DNA from: Stenopsyche tienmushanensis
Lineage: Eukaryota; Arthropoda; Insecta; Trichoptera; Stenopsychidae
Length of the DNA: 64,000 bases
NCBI GenBank assembly: GCA_008973525.1
Contig: WACJ01000436.1
Coordinates: 86,203 to 150,202 of the forward strand
Reading direction: 5' to 3'
The translations under genes were made by a program, and so were the position numbers. Of the stretch, positions 25,788 to 36,752 are shown piece after piece. The notes beneath the pieces are model-generated. The model was not told the DNA's origin. It did no database searches and saw nothing but the letters and a program-made list of their open reading frames with translations. Position 1 is the first letter of the stretch; every line of letters begins with the position of its first letter.

Positions 25788-26532
25788 TAAATGATATTGT
25801 AATTTTCGTTGTGATTTTTGATATGACTCAAAATCGCTCACTTCTTCAGAAGAAATAATACACCCAGTGTTCTATGTAGATTTTATCTTTCTGACAGTAT
25901 AATTCATAATTAGTTAATGTGTCACTATAGTCCCTAACTCAAATAAATAAATAAATCACGAAATTGCGAGTGTTTAAAAACACTCAGTCAAAAGAGTCAT
26001 TTTTTGGCCTTATCCCCATACCAGTTTTAATTTTTTTACATAGTTAAAAAATAAATTTTGACATAAATATGGTAGGAAGAATAGAGGGTTGTATAGAAAA
26101 GATTCGTACCCAATTTGAAGTAAATTAATTAATTAAAACTTGAGATATGATGTCAACCGTGTTGAAAAAAGTAATTTGTTAACGTGAAAAACGCGTTAAA
26201 AGATTTCATTATGGTAGGACCGGCCAAGTTGCCGCCTCACTAAAATAGCTATAACTCCGTAAGTAGTTGGAGTTTTGGAAATTCCTTTGGAGAATGTATT
26301 TTTAAAAGTCAAAATATTTGAAAAATGCAAAAAAACGAAATCAATGTTTTTAAAATTCGAAATTATATTTTTTTCCAAATTTCGGTTAGTGTTGATGATT
26401 TATTTCCTATTTTATCCAAAATATCTCGATATGTAATCTTTATGAAATTAAAAATTTAAAAAAAATCTTTAAAAAAACCGCATAACTTTGAAATCGCACA
26501 AAAAAAGTCGCACAAAAAGAGTTTTGAATGTA
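25788..26532 (+). mobile_element. TA-target MITE family, copy 2
   Basis: The right end reads AAAGAGTTTTGAATGTA, the family terminus. The left side begins at GATATTGTAATTTTCG and lacks the terminal 250 bp present in copies 1 and 4. The body is very similar to 36119-36752 (TCGCTCACTTCTTCAGAAGA, ACACCCAGTGTTCT), more so than to copy 1, indicating a subfamily. Confidence 0.7.
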
Positions 26533-26736
26533 TGTACATAGATTCATATTCGGTCGTTAAACTAGATCATTTTAAGTGCTTTGGAAATTAAATAATTAAA
26601 TCCTTCAAGAGTTTAATGAAGAAAAAAATGTAGATAATTAAGATCACTTTATACAATCCAAATTAAGAAAAATCATGTGTTCGACAATGTGAATTTTATG
26701 AAACATTTGATCTGACGATTCTTTATTTTGTTTCAG

Positions 26737-26778
26737 ACATCAACGGCCCAAATGACACCATGGACAGCATGGAGTCCG
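26737..26778 (+). CDS. 42-nt host microexon, gene unknown
   Basis: The exon is bounded by TTCTTTATTTTGTTTCAG upstream, with CTGAC as a plausible branch point at about 26711, and GTAAGT downstream. It is 42 nt, a multiple of three, so including or skipping it would keep frame. Two of three frames are open. With two bases completing a split codon, it reads (D)INGPNDTMDSMES; the alternative frame reads TSTAQMTPWTAWSP. The first looks more natural, but I do not recognise the protein and the phase is unproven. No neighbouring exon was found in the window, so the flanking introns would each exceed 25 kb. That pattern fits a large, alternatively spliced regulatory or neuronal gene, which is inference. 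Confidence 0.6.
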
Positions 26779-27892
26779 GTAAGTACAATTTATCCCGCAT
26801 TTAAAAAAAATGAAGGCCCACAAGGCCGGTAATTTCATCGCACCGTATTCGAAATATATTGTAATGATGTCCGGGAAGAGGGGTAAAAATAAAATAATGC
26901 CGCTTGATAAAATTCAGATGGCAGTCATTTAACTCTTCCGTCGTCGTTTCGAATATTTGTATTCGGTCGTTTAAGAGCCAAAGGGAGAAAAGGTCAGATA
27001 GGGGCTCCACGTGTGTTGCAGCCCCCAGGCGGTACACGGAAAGCCTCCTAGGAGGCTGCGCCCCGTCCGCGCTGACCCTCGTTAAAGCGGCAATTAAAAC
27101 GTATACTTTTCTCAAAGCTTACCGAAATTCGGCAAACAAATCAAACGACACATAACAGTTTCCGCACTTGGATGCTGTCACGGATTTTGGGGTTTTCTCC
27201 GACAAAAATCGGATTAATAGGGGGATGGTTGATTAATGCCGCTACATAGATTGGGTGCAACTCGAGTACGTCTTTGCTCACCTATTGAATCCGGTTGCAA
27301 TTACACTTTGGTGGAATTGCTGCCAACTGCGAAGGTTGAGCTGAACACATGTAACTGAAGCGGATATAAATCTGTCAGATCGCTTGACACTTCTGAATTA
27401 TCGTCCTTGTTTCGCAACAAAACCACTTTGTGGAAGGTGTGAAGAGAGCATGGAGATGTACTTAAAAATTTCTCATCCACTCCGACTCTCTAAACAAAGT
27501 TTATTTCCATTCAAAACAATTTTTATCTTGATTTAAAAAATAGTACTTTTCACTCATATGTTTGATTAACTTTAGCCATTCTCCAATAGATGGCAGTGAT
27601 ATTAAAAATTATTTTATTAAATTAAATTAAATCAACAATACTAATGTCGACATCAAAAATGAGACTAATAAAATACAGATGACCCTCGTATAAAACGATA
27701 ATTAGTTTCTGTGAAATATCGTGACATTATAGACTGTGTTACGCAAGACTTACAATTTTGTAAACATATACATTATTTGAAATGTCACATCGCCCATAAC
27801 CAAAATGATCGCATTTGTGTGGTTTAATTTCATGGTATTTAACAAATATTTTTTTAATATTCATATTTCATATAAAAGTGATGTTCTATCGA
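26779..27892. other. Intron-like DNA; GC-richer island at about 26800-27480
   Basis: The island begins right after the microexon and is repeat-free, a common setting for splice-regulatory or enhancer sequence. The openings at 26801-27115 (-) and 26904-27155 (+) have no domain. Bases 27500-27892 are AT-rich apart from a CTCF-like site. Confidence 0.45.
27583..27596 (+). promoter_or_regulatory. CTCF-like motif
   Basis: CCAATAGATGGCAG matches the 14-position CTCF core consensus at 13 positions (A instead of C/G at position 4). It lies about 800 bp downstream of the microexon. Confidence 0.4.
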
Positions 27893-27896
27893 TTAA

Positions 27897-29392
27897 GGGG
27901 TCATCTCAATTTGACAAGCCAAAAAATAGGCAATTTTCAACAATTTTTTTCTCAGTAAATACACCATATAATAATACGAATCTTTTTGAAATTTATTATG
28001 GCACTCTTATATAATATAATAATCCACGGTGTGGAACAATTTTTTCATTCAGGCTTACCTGGAACAAGTTAAAAAATATTCTTAATCTGTATGAATGTTG
28101 CTATCACACTATCTTCAATTAATACTTTTTGTTTAAAAATAACAAAATGGCACTGGTTTGAAAAAAAGTTTGGGAAAAAAACACTCTTTTTGGGGGTATT
28201 TTTTAATATAAAACGTAAGATAAAATACACATTTTGACCTGATTTTGCGGACTGCCATAGCCATATATGTTTAAAATAAGCTCATAAAATTTCAGACCAA
28301 TCGGCGACTTGGTTTTTCAAAATTCTTTTCACACCACATGCAAAAATGTCGTTTCGAGAAAAACGCGCTTAAAGTTTTAAGTACTAAAAAAATGTTGAAA
28401 AGGGAAATATACTACTAATCAGCAATTCCAGTTTCATAGAACAATTCTTCGACTATCTCAGCCTTTTCTTTTTTGGCTGATTTGGCGTATCTGTGAACTG
28501 TTCTAGCTTATTTAGAAGATCGGAGCCTTTGCAGATGGCAATGCGTATACGTTCTTCGTTGAGAATCGCAATGCATATTTTTTTCCATTATTTTATAAAT
28601 AGGTTTAAACGCTTCATTAAAAATGCAGGCTGCAGTAAATGTCGCAATTTCTAGTATTTTTTGCCACAAAATATATATTTCGGTATCAGAGAACATACGC
28701 ACGCGTTGAAACGAGCCAAGGCATCTTTCCAATAAATCAGACGTTAATTCTTCATAAATAGCTCTTAAGATTTGCTGTACATCCTCTGTGAGAAAGACAG
28801 GTTGCTTGTACAAATATAACATGTTTTTGCAATTCGCATCAAGAATCTGCGCCTTCCGGACAGTATGAATGCTGAGGGGCTTTATCAGTCGAAATTTTGT
28901 GATAGTATGTGGCCCAAATACAATTTCTCAATTTTTTTATTGAATCAGGATGAAGGTGGATAGCTAAACCATAATATAATAATAAGATACATTTTTTATT
29001 CATTTATTAGTAAGCTGTTCGGTTTTCGAAGCACTTCATACAGAGTTCTTTCTTTTTTTGCCCTTACTTTATAAAATTTGTATTAACATTTTTTTGACTT
29101 AATTTGCTCCTCACTATAACAGAGATAAGAAAGATCCCCAATAGGAACCTCTGGTTTGCAAATAAAAGTAGGTATAGGGGCAAGTCTGTGGCCGCAGCGG
29201 TCTCAGAGTCGTTGAGATGCAATCTGGATGGAATGATTGCTTCGAGTACATTACGCGAATTAGCTTTAAAGCATTGAAATAATCAGAATTTCTTCACCAA
29301 AATTATGGACAACTTCTTTAGAGATACGTCCTTTCAAAAAATGAAATTTAAAAAAAAATAAAAAAATTGACGTGATAAAGTGAGATGACCCC
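27897..29392 (-). mobile_element. TTAA-flanked DNA transposon with Mutator-like transposase remnant (possibly Kolobok-like)
   Basis: GGGGTCATCTCAATTT at 27897 is mirrored by the complement of GGGGTCATCTCACTTT ending at 29392, and TTAA lies directly outside both ends (27893-27896, 29393-29396). The 1496-bp element carries a broken transposase of the animal 'Mutator-like transposase domain' family on the minus strand. A 4-bp TTAA duplication is not typical of Mutator (8-9 bp) but fits Kolobok or piggyBac. The 3' untranslated side contains TTTCGAGAAAAACGCG, also seen in other elements of the window. Confidence 0.75.
28415..28984 (-). pseudogene. C-terminal part of a Mutator-like-domain transposase
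   Basis: On the minus strand, from about 28984, blocks typical of this animal protein family appear in order: HPDSIKKLRNCIWATYYH, then STDKAPQHSYCPEGADS followed by TGA where the family usually has tryptophan and then C, then after a frameshift near the A-run at 28825 the stretch EDVQQILRAIYEELTSDLLE, RCLGSF, KILEIATFTAACIFNEAFKP, and finally YETGIAD and a stop at 28415-28417. The segment normally containing NxNESFNSxIW, between RCLG and KILEIA, is deleted. The family assignment is recognition by eye. The product is certainly non-functional: one nonsense codon, at least one frameshift and one deletion. Much of the N-terminal half is not recognisable within the element. Confidence 0.7.
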
Positions 29393-29396
29393 TTAA

Positions 29397-30639
29397 TAGC
29401 CATACGCGTTTCTAGAATTTTTTTATTTGATCTTTTTAATGATAATTTGACAAAAATGATCTTTTCATCGGTCTGTTGGGGGAGGAAAATTTGAAGGCTT
29501 TGTTTATGCACTAAAGCTATAAAAGGAAAAGTTGTTTGATAGGCCCATCAAGTACGCAACATAGCGAAGTCCCCAACGGCGTAAAGCTGATATTGGTTGC
29601 GATATAACTTTTGTTTTTAATTACATGTGCGATTTGGAGACGAGGGCCAAATCCCAGTCGTGACCCAGAAACTCCCGCATCGGATAATAACTCACCATCG
29701 AGGTTTCGTCGCGTTAAGTGAAGAGATGTTAACTGACCGATGCATTTTTCACAAGGACCGCCATCAACATCACGACGCTAATAAGCGAAGGGCACGTTGG
29801 CAGTAAAAAACTTTTAGTTGTGCCGCAGAGCGTCCCAACCGTAAAAACAGACAAAAGTAATCGCGAAAAATGTGTATAATAAACCGACGAAGGGCGTAAA
29901 ACTATTTGAACGACCGGGGGGCGCTGCGAGCGACTGCGCTCTTATAGTGCGGGGCCGCAGAGACGATTTTGGTGAGCTGGTAGGGATCTGCCGTGAATAT
30001 TAAATATTTATTGTCAGGTGAGCAGGGTGGTTAGAATAGACACCTGAATGCTATGATAATAGTAATAATTCGCTTATATAGCTGCTGCTGTGGGGGAGGT
30101 GAGGTTTACGACAACGAGGCTGCCAACCGTTCGCGTCAAACGTCAACACGTCCGGTCCTGGCAGCTCTAAATTTTATGCTGCGATTTTTATACCTGACCT
30201 GCATGCAATTATATGCACTGTCCAAACTAGAGTGTTACGCCATTAAACATTCATGAAGCCCAAAGTGCTCCTATTTTTTTGCCACGTTTGCGTACCTGAT
30301 AATAAAGCATGAAACAACAAAGCAGACTATTTTAGAAATCAACAAAAACAAATCAAAAGTGAGCATATTCGTGTTGATTAACAATATATAGCATAAGCTA
30401 ACATCGATTGGAAATATCGTATAAAAATAGTTGTGTATAGCGAAAAACGTGCTGCTAAATTTATTTTCGATGAATCGTCAGCGCCTATAATAAATATTCA
30501 GACTGTATGAGATCATTGATTCAAATCTGATCCAAGTAAGATAAATCCATAGGAAGTTTTCAGATTAAATTGGATTTGTTACTCATTCATTTTATATCAA
30601 AATATTTCTTCTCGAGTTGCACTTCAGCATTTAAATCGT
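29397..30639. other. Non-coding; large GC-richer island at about 29550-30260
   Basis: The island is repeat-free and GC-rich around 29880-29980. The + opening at 30053-30256 has no domain. Bases 30260-30639 are AT-rich. Confidence 0.45.
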
Positions 30640-30800
30640 ACCTGTAAGATGGTCCCGTGGTTAAGCTGTTGGACTCGTGACTCAATCATCTTGGGTTCAA
30701 AACCTACAGGAGATGTGGCTGGCGACCACATTTTTAAAAACATATAACGCCATGAAAAACCATGTTAAAATGATTGGCGATAATTCTATAAAAGGGATTG
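30640..30800 (+). mobile_element. tRNA-derived SINE, second family
   Basis: The head has an A-box-like TGGTTAAGCTGTTGG and a B-box-like GGGTTCAAAACC about 35 bases later, then a body (GGCTGGCGACCACATTT, ATGATTGGCGATAATTC) ending in CACCTCAAAAAAAAA, an A-rich tail. An inverted tail fragment is at 7910-7975. No complete tRNA cloverleaf was found. Confidence 0.6.
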
Positions 30801-32548
30801 CCACCTCAAAAAAAAAATTAACACATCTTCTAAAGTTTGCAAGCATTTCTAAAAAAAATGCTTGCAAACGTTTTAAATATTTATCAGCATTCTGTTTTTG
30901 TTGGATAACTTTTACTATGTGAGATCTTGCATTTTGCCAATTTATTCGCTAATATCAATCTCTCTTGAGATTTGTTTGATTTATTCGTCATTTTTTTAAA
31001 AAAAAAGTCTTTTTAAAGTCATATTTGAGATGACTTTTACACTTTGTTGTAGTATTACAAATTAACTTTAGCAATAACTTCGTAATAATTGAGTCAAATT
31101 GTATTTAAAATTGCTTCATGGCCTCACTCGTCAAGCTCTCTGAGATGTGTTTCGCTTTGATATACGTAGAAATATATTGATTTTGCCCCGAATTTAATTT
31201 AAATATGAGAAATGTTTTATTTTTCTTTCCGGCAAAGGCAAGCATCAGTAATGCTTATAAGGGAAGAATCCCGCAGCAAACTTTATCGAAGTCACAAATG
31301 TTTTTCCTCCGGTCGCTGCTCTAAGGGTAACAGTTCCGATGTTATCGGTCGGCAAGAAATATTAAAATTAAAAGTGCCCGAGGGATGATTGAAAGAAGTG
31401 GTAGGAGACAAACTTATCGGACTGTAACCCGACGACCGCGACCGCTCCCGGGGATCCCCGTTCTTAACTTTCTCCCTACGTGGAATCTTTACCTTCTGTA
31501 ACTTCTCCCCGTTAACGGAGAGGCAGTGCACTCGACGAGGCATAGGGTGGTTGGGGGGATAAAAACACCCTCTGCCCACTCGCATAGTTTGCGAGTTAAT
31601 TATAGCAGGTATGCAACGATAACGGAAAAATTATTGGAGAAACGGGACTCATTTTGTTTGTTCAAATCTTAATTTTGCACTAGCTTATAACTAAGCACTC
31701 TTTGCGTTTTGCACATCAATTTCATTTTGAAAACATTAATTTGAAAACAAATAAAATGAGTTACAATCACATAACGAAAATTTGTACTTGGGAGACTACT
31801 TTTGTAACAGTTTTTTAACAGAAACAACATAATCATGATATATTATAGAATTAGATGTTAAACGAAAGTTTAAACCCTTTTTTTGCACAATTTACAATGA
31901 AGTAAATATTTATGATTATAGGCATACAAATTTATTCTTGTATTTATTTATATACTAAGAAATGCATATATTATATCACTATTCAATTCGTTGGATGCAA
32001 AGTAGAGTAATTTAAATACTCATTCATTCCATTGCCATCCAAGTACTTGACGTCATGAATAATATAATTTCAACTTGCCTTGACTCGCTAAAACATGCGC
32101 AATTATGCGATAGAGCTATCTAATTTCTAATACAAAATAGTAGTATAATATGTTTGTTTCTTAGCCTAAAACATGTAGATTTTGCATAAGCATAAAATAC
32201 GTTTTTTGTTTGATTTTCTACTGTCTGTATCTTTTCCCGCATTACGGAATCTTAAACTTTTTCCGTATAATATACCTACAGTATTCAAGATGGTCATTAT
32301 ATTATAATCCCATTATATTTTCTTAGAGGGCCTTCTTATTCTATAACCTGTCCCCCTTAAGATATTTCAACATCCTCCTGTGCACTCAAATTACGAAGGA
32401 TTTAATCCCGTTGCATGTCGCTTATATAAGACTATTTGCTGAATAAAATAGCGAAGACATCTCATAACTCCAAATAGATTTTATTTTTTATTCTACTGAT
32501 CTTCAACAAATTATTATTTATCAATTAGTAACAAAGTCATCTTCATTT
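30801..32548. other. Non-coding; GC-richer island at about 31260-31620
   Basis: Island 31260-31620 is GC-rich and repeat-free. The minus opening at 31292-31585 looks compositional. Bases 31620-32548 are AT-rich with nothing recognised. Confidence 0.45.
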
Positions 32549-32672
32549 CCAAATAATTCTATCTTTACTTTACCACATGTGGACATAATTAGAAACCACC
32601 ACATTAAATTATTTTCTTAGTAATATCTCCTATGCAGAACCCCTATGTCCGATCTCGAATATGGCACATTAA
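32549..32672 (+). repeat. Interspersed repeat fragment shared with 5751-5882
   Basis: CCAAATAATTCTATC through ATGGCACATTAAAG aligns with 5751-5882 at clearly more than chance similarity. The 65-codon opening that overlaps it (32632-32829) is therefore partly repeat-derived and unlikely to be a gene. Confidence 0.6.
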
Positions 32673-32875
32673 AGATTCATGCTTTGATGGATGTCATAAG
32701 GAGTTTAAAGAAGAAAATGCTATTTGGGACCGAAATTGGTTCCATTTTATAAACAATGACATGTTGCTATTTTTTATCAGCATGATTTTTTACAGTTTCT
32801 TCTATGACATCATTATGAACCATATATAATATGGTTTTCATAGTTTATATATGTTTTTAAACATATGGTCACTAA

Positions 32876-33775
32876 TAGGGCTTGTCGCTTTCTGAAAACC
32901 GGTTTTGAAATCCCGGTTTTTAGGTAAAAATTTTGACCTTCGAAAATCGGTTTTTTGGTCCTGAAAATCCGGTTTTGATTATAAAAATTAAATTTTCATT
33001 ATCTAAGAATTTTGACCGAAAACTATTGAACCATTAACTTGACGTGACACGTTGGCTTAGGTAAGAAAAGGTTATTTTTGGAAGATCATTTTGGACCTTT
33101 CTCTGAATTAATTATTATTTTTATAATAGGCTGCAAAATCCAACAATAATGTAGAAAAAATAGTATGTTTACACTTGCTTAAAAAATGGATTTCTTAAAA
33201 TGAGTGAAAACATATTAACCCCTTAAAGAGGTAAGACACAGAGTTGTGTCCGAATTCCAGTGATTCAGAAAGAGACGGAGAGTGTCTTGCACGTTGGATT
33301 TGGGGAAAAATAGAGACAGAGAGAGTATCTTACAAGTCAGAGATTGTGAATGAGAGACAGAGAGAGTATATTGCCTACATCGTATGATTATATAAATTGT
33401 TAACCCAAATTTATTTAAAATTAAAAAAATAGTGATATGTGAATGATATAATTAATCGATCTCAAGTGTATTGTTTATGAATAATGTACGATATCGACAG
33501 TGTTTATTCATTTATGTACAAATTTTATACACGCTGCGATGGTCCTGACAGATACGTGGATTTGTACAAATGATAAGCGGCGGACATATAAATATAGCAT
33601 CTAAGTTTATGATGATTTAAAATTAGCTTACTACTCAAAGGGTTAACAAGGATGTATCCTAATCTCGTGGCAGAAATAAATGTCGAAGAAGAGTGTGTAG
33701 AAATAGTTTAATTAATTAATATTAATTTAATTTTATATTTCTTAAAACGGAAAACCGGTTTTTGTATAAACCCTA
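32876..33775. mobile_element. hAT-like element interrupted by a TTAA MITE
   Basis: The left end is TAGGGCTTGTCGCTTTC and the right end is the complement of TAGGGTTTATACAAAAACC. The flanks GTCACTAA (32868-32875) and GTCACTAG (33776-33783) match at 7 of 8 bases. The interior near both ends is rich in ACCGGTTTT words. A + strand tail RMYPNLVAEINVEEECVEIV with a stop at about 33712 may be the end of a hAT transposase, unconfirmed. Without the nested MITE the element is about 470 bp, so it is deleted or non-autonomous. Confidence 0.68.
33219..33642 (+). mobile_element. TTAA-target MITE family, copy 4 (nested in hAT)
   Basis: This is the best-bounded copy: TTAA at 33215-33218 and 33643-33646, left end CCCCTTAAAGAGGTAAGAC, right end the complement of CCCTTTGAGTAGTAAGC. 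The 424-bp interior contains GAGACAGAGAGAG runs and the shared TGACAGATACGTGG segment. Its position inside the hAT-like element shows it inserted later. Confidence 0.8.
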
Positions 33776-33783
33776 GTCACTAG

Positions 33784-35722
33784 TTACATCTCCTATGGTC
33801 CAACTGCTAAATCACATGATTACTTATAGAACCTTAATCTGAATCATTAAATTTAAAGCGTATTTTAAAATTTAGGGTTAGCTCATTTTTGGTATTTTCA
33901 CATATTAACACATTCCGCTTTTAGTAAAATTATTTCTTGTTCTTAAATGTAAGTGACTTTAGCCACTCACAGACAAAGTTTTGTCCAATCTCATCATCGT
34001 TGATGGTCATTGAAGCAAACGTTATTCATCTTCCAGGCTAGTTATGCTCTCAAAATCTACGTAGTAAAGTTTCACCAAGGAAGAGATATATATTAAGCTG
34101 TACTGAAAATAGTCAAATGCTACATTTATCACTCCGATGGCACACCAGACTGAAATTGGATAACAAAAAGGGGGATACACTTAAATATTTGATCCAATGC
34201 ATTCGCGTGTGGCTAGCTGAGCCTACTGACAGTCAATGTGCATTATTGAAACTACATTTGGCTTTCTATTCCAGTGTACTTTATCATTTATTCGACACCG
34301 ATGTCGATGATAAAATTTCCATCGCTTAAACTATCGGAAAAACTCAATTAAGCGAATCTCAGCGAAACGCAATTAGCGCAGTAATTGAAGTGTCTCCGTA
34401 TCACATTAGACCATGGTGAAAATTCTAAATCCCTTAAAAGTGGAGCCTCGTAAGCTGGAAGCCACCCTTTGTGGACCGCGAAATAACTCCGTGAAAGCCT
34501 CCGTCACAACGCCGACGTCTACGTAACTGCAACGGGAAAGTATTAAGGGTGAAAATAGTATAGAATTAGTTGAGTAAGGGGATAGGGTGGCAGTAGACAG
34601 GAAAACCTGGTGCATGCTAAGTGAGAAATTGTGTCCACAATTTGAGTGTGTCCGTTTTAATTGAAACTTTGTGACGTTTTGCGGACGCTGGCTGCAAAAT
34701 CGAATGCGGCACCGTCCAAATGCACTTTATTTGCAATAATATGATTAAAAAATTAACACAAATGCTAAAAAAAACTCTCTCACTTGCTTCCATTCAGCTA
34801 TGAAAGTTTAATCAACAAGGTTTTTTACTATATAAGTTTAATAACGATCATGTAGCGAACTTTCCTGATATCTCTTATACTGTTTGTGTTATTCATTATT
34901 TAAATAAGGCATATGACATTCTTATTTATTTTATTTAAACACAAAAATATTAAATTGATAACTGTCAAAGCTAAAGAAGATTATTTTTATTGAATAAATT
35001 TTGCTTTGTAAATGTAGTGAACTTTTGATTCTCAAGTACAAATTCCGAATGTTCATGTGAAGAATTTAAGAAGATCTTCAGCATCTGTGGCTTTTAGCTC
35101 TGACGATTTCGTAGCCATGGATGATTGTCCTCATTGTATTTTTTAATGACTATGGTTTTGTATATACGTTTTATTAAGAATAATTATTCTTATTCATACA
35201 TTGAGCTCGCGGAAACATAAGACGCACAACTTGAAGAAGTCGTTTCACGCGTTTTGAATTTTTTTAATGGGTCAAGAAGCGACGTCTTGCATTAAAAATG
35301 GATGAATATTTTTCGAAATTGTTACAGGCGGCATCTTAAAAAAATATGATTTTTGTTAAGGGTATGGCTCAGTGGTGTTGGATTAAAAGTTAGTGGTTTA
35401 TTCTTAGGAAAGTGTCAGTTCTTAGCGAGTTCGCCTCAATGGCTCGTCGCGGCCGTTATGGCCCCGGGCGGCCAGGGAGTCGTTTCGGCCCCCGTTGTTA
35501 CGGCCAAAAGGCGTTCGCCCGTCTTACGATCACCGTGACACCTTTTATGGCGCTTGAGGATGGTCTGCCGAGTTAACAGTCCCTGGAAGGAGGCATATAT
35601 CGTCGACAAATAATTCACTTATTACTTTTTGACCTTGTTCCTTCGACAAAATTATTTTTGTTTCCATTCTCCGACAAAGCTTTTTTTCCAGACAGATTGA
35701 TTAAAACATCCATTTATCTAGT
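33784..35722. other. Non-coding; islands at about 33950-34740 and 35200-35620
   Basis: Both islands are GC-richer and repeat-free. The second contains CGCGGCCGTTATGGCCCC and CCTTTTATGGCGC. Openings at 34117, 34406 and 35353 lack domains. Bases 34740-35200 are AT-rich. Confidence 0.45.
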
Positions 35723-35880
35723 CTTGGAATATTAGGCTAGTCTCTGGACTTTTGTTGTAAAGATTTGAGTTCAAATAATTCACTGTACCGACAGAGTATT
35801 GATATATCTAACCGATCAACTCGATCCAGGCTTTGTTTGATCTTATAGATGGACTCGGCAAATTATGTCTCGCAAACCAA
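35723..35880 (+). mobile_element. Diverged tRNA-derived SINE fragment
   Basis: ATTAGGCTAGTCTCTGGACT, TTGTTGTAAAG and GAGTTCAAAT line up with the head of the SINE at 4804-5030 (A box, spacer, B box). The B box is decayed. The tail (CCGATCAACTCGATCC) matches only loosely. Confidence 0.5.
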
Positions 35881-36118
35881 ATCCAGCTCGCTATCCGTTT
35901 TTAATTTAACTTCTAGATTTATACTGTTTTCAATATGAAAAAAATAAAATAGATGTCAAAAATATACATCGTCTGAAATACTAATCGCATTAAACAAGTT
36001 TGACCATTTTCCATTATGCAAAAAATTTAGCGTGTGTCGGATCTTGATATAAAAGACATTTCCATAATTCGAAATTCATTTGACTGCATACTTGAAGAGC
36101 ATCTATCAGATCTTTAAA

Positions 36119-36752
36119 TGATGATATTGTAATTTTCGTTGTCATTTTTGATATGACTCAAAATCGCTCACTTCTTCAGAAGAAATAATACACCCAGTGT
36201 TCTGTGTAGATTTTCTCTTTCTAACAGTATAATTCATAATTAGTTAATATGTCACTATGGTCCCTAACTCAAAAAAATAAATAAATCACGAAATTGCGAC
36301 TGTTTAAAAACACTCAGTCAAAAAGTCATTTTTTGGCCTTATCCCCTTCCCAGTTTTAGTTTTTTTTTAAATAGTTAAAAAATAAATTTTGACATAAATC
36401 TGGTAGGTATAATAGAGGGTTATATAAAAAAGATTCATACCCAGTTTGAGGTAAATTGATTAATTAAAACTTGAGATATCATGTCAACTGTGTCGAAAAA
36501 AGTATTTTTGAGAAAGCCAAGTTGCCGCGCCACTAAAATAGCTATAACTCCGTAATTAGTTGGAATTTTGAAAATTCCTTTGGAGAATATATTTTTAAAA
36601 GTTGAAACATTGGAAAAATGCTAAAACGAAATCAATTTTTTTCAAAAATCTAAACCAGAATAAAGGGCGTGGTAGAAGATGCAATATGATTTCCACAGTC
36701 CCAAATTATAATATTTTTTCCAAATTTCAGTTAGTATTGATGATTTATTTCA
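36119..36752 (+). mobile_element. TA-target MITE family, copy 3
   Basis: Nearly parallel to 25788-26532 from GATATTGTAATTTTCG onward (TCGCTCACTTCTTCAGAAGA, GTCCCAAATTATAAT). It breaks off at TTGATGATTTATTTC, so the last 110 bases and the right TIR are missing. Confidence 0.7.

Noticed and set aside
28146..28160. AATGGCACTGG, resembling the start of a known insect miRNA
   Set aside because: The match ends after 11 bases, there is no hairpin, and it lies inside the 27897-29392 transposon.
30640..30720. Possible tRNA gene
   Set aside because: A and B boxes are present, but the arms do not pair and the sequence runs into a repeated body; called a SINE instead.
35363..35400. tRNA A-box-like sequence TGGCTCAGTGGTGTTGG
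   Set aside because: No B box at the right spacing and no cloverleaf; not called as tRNA or SINE.
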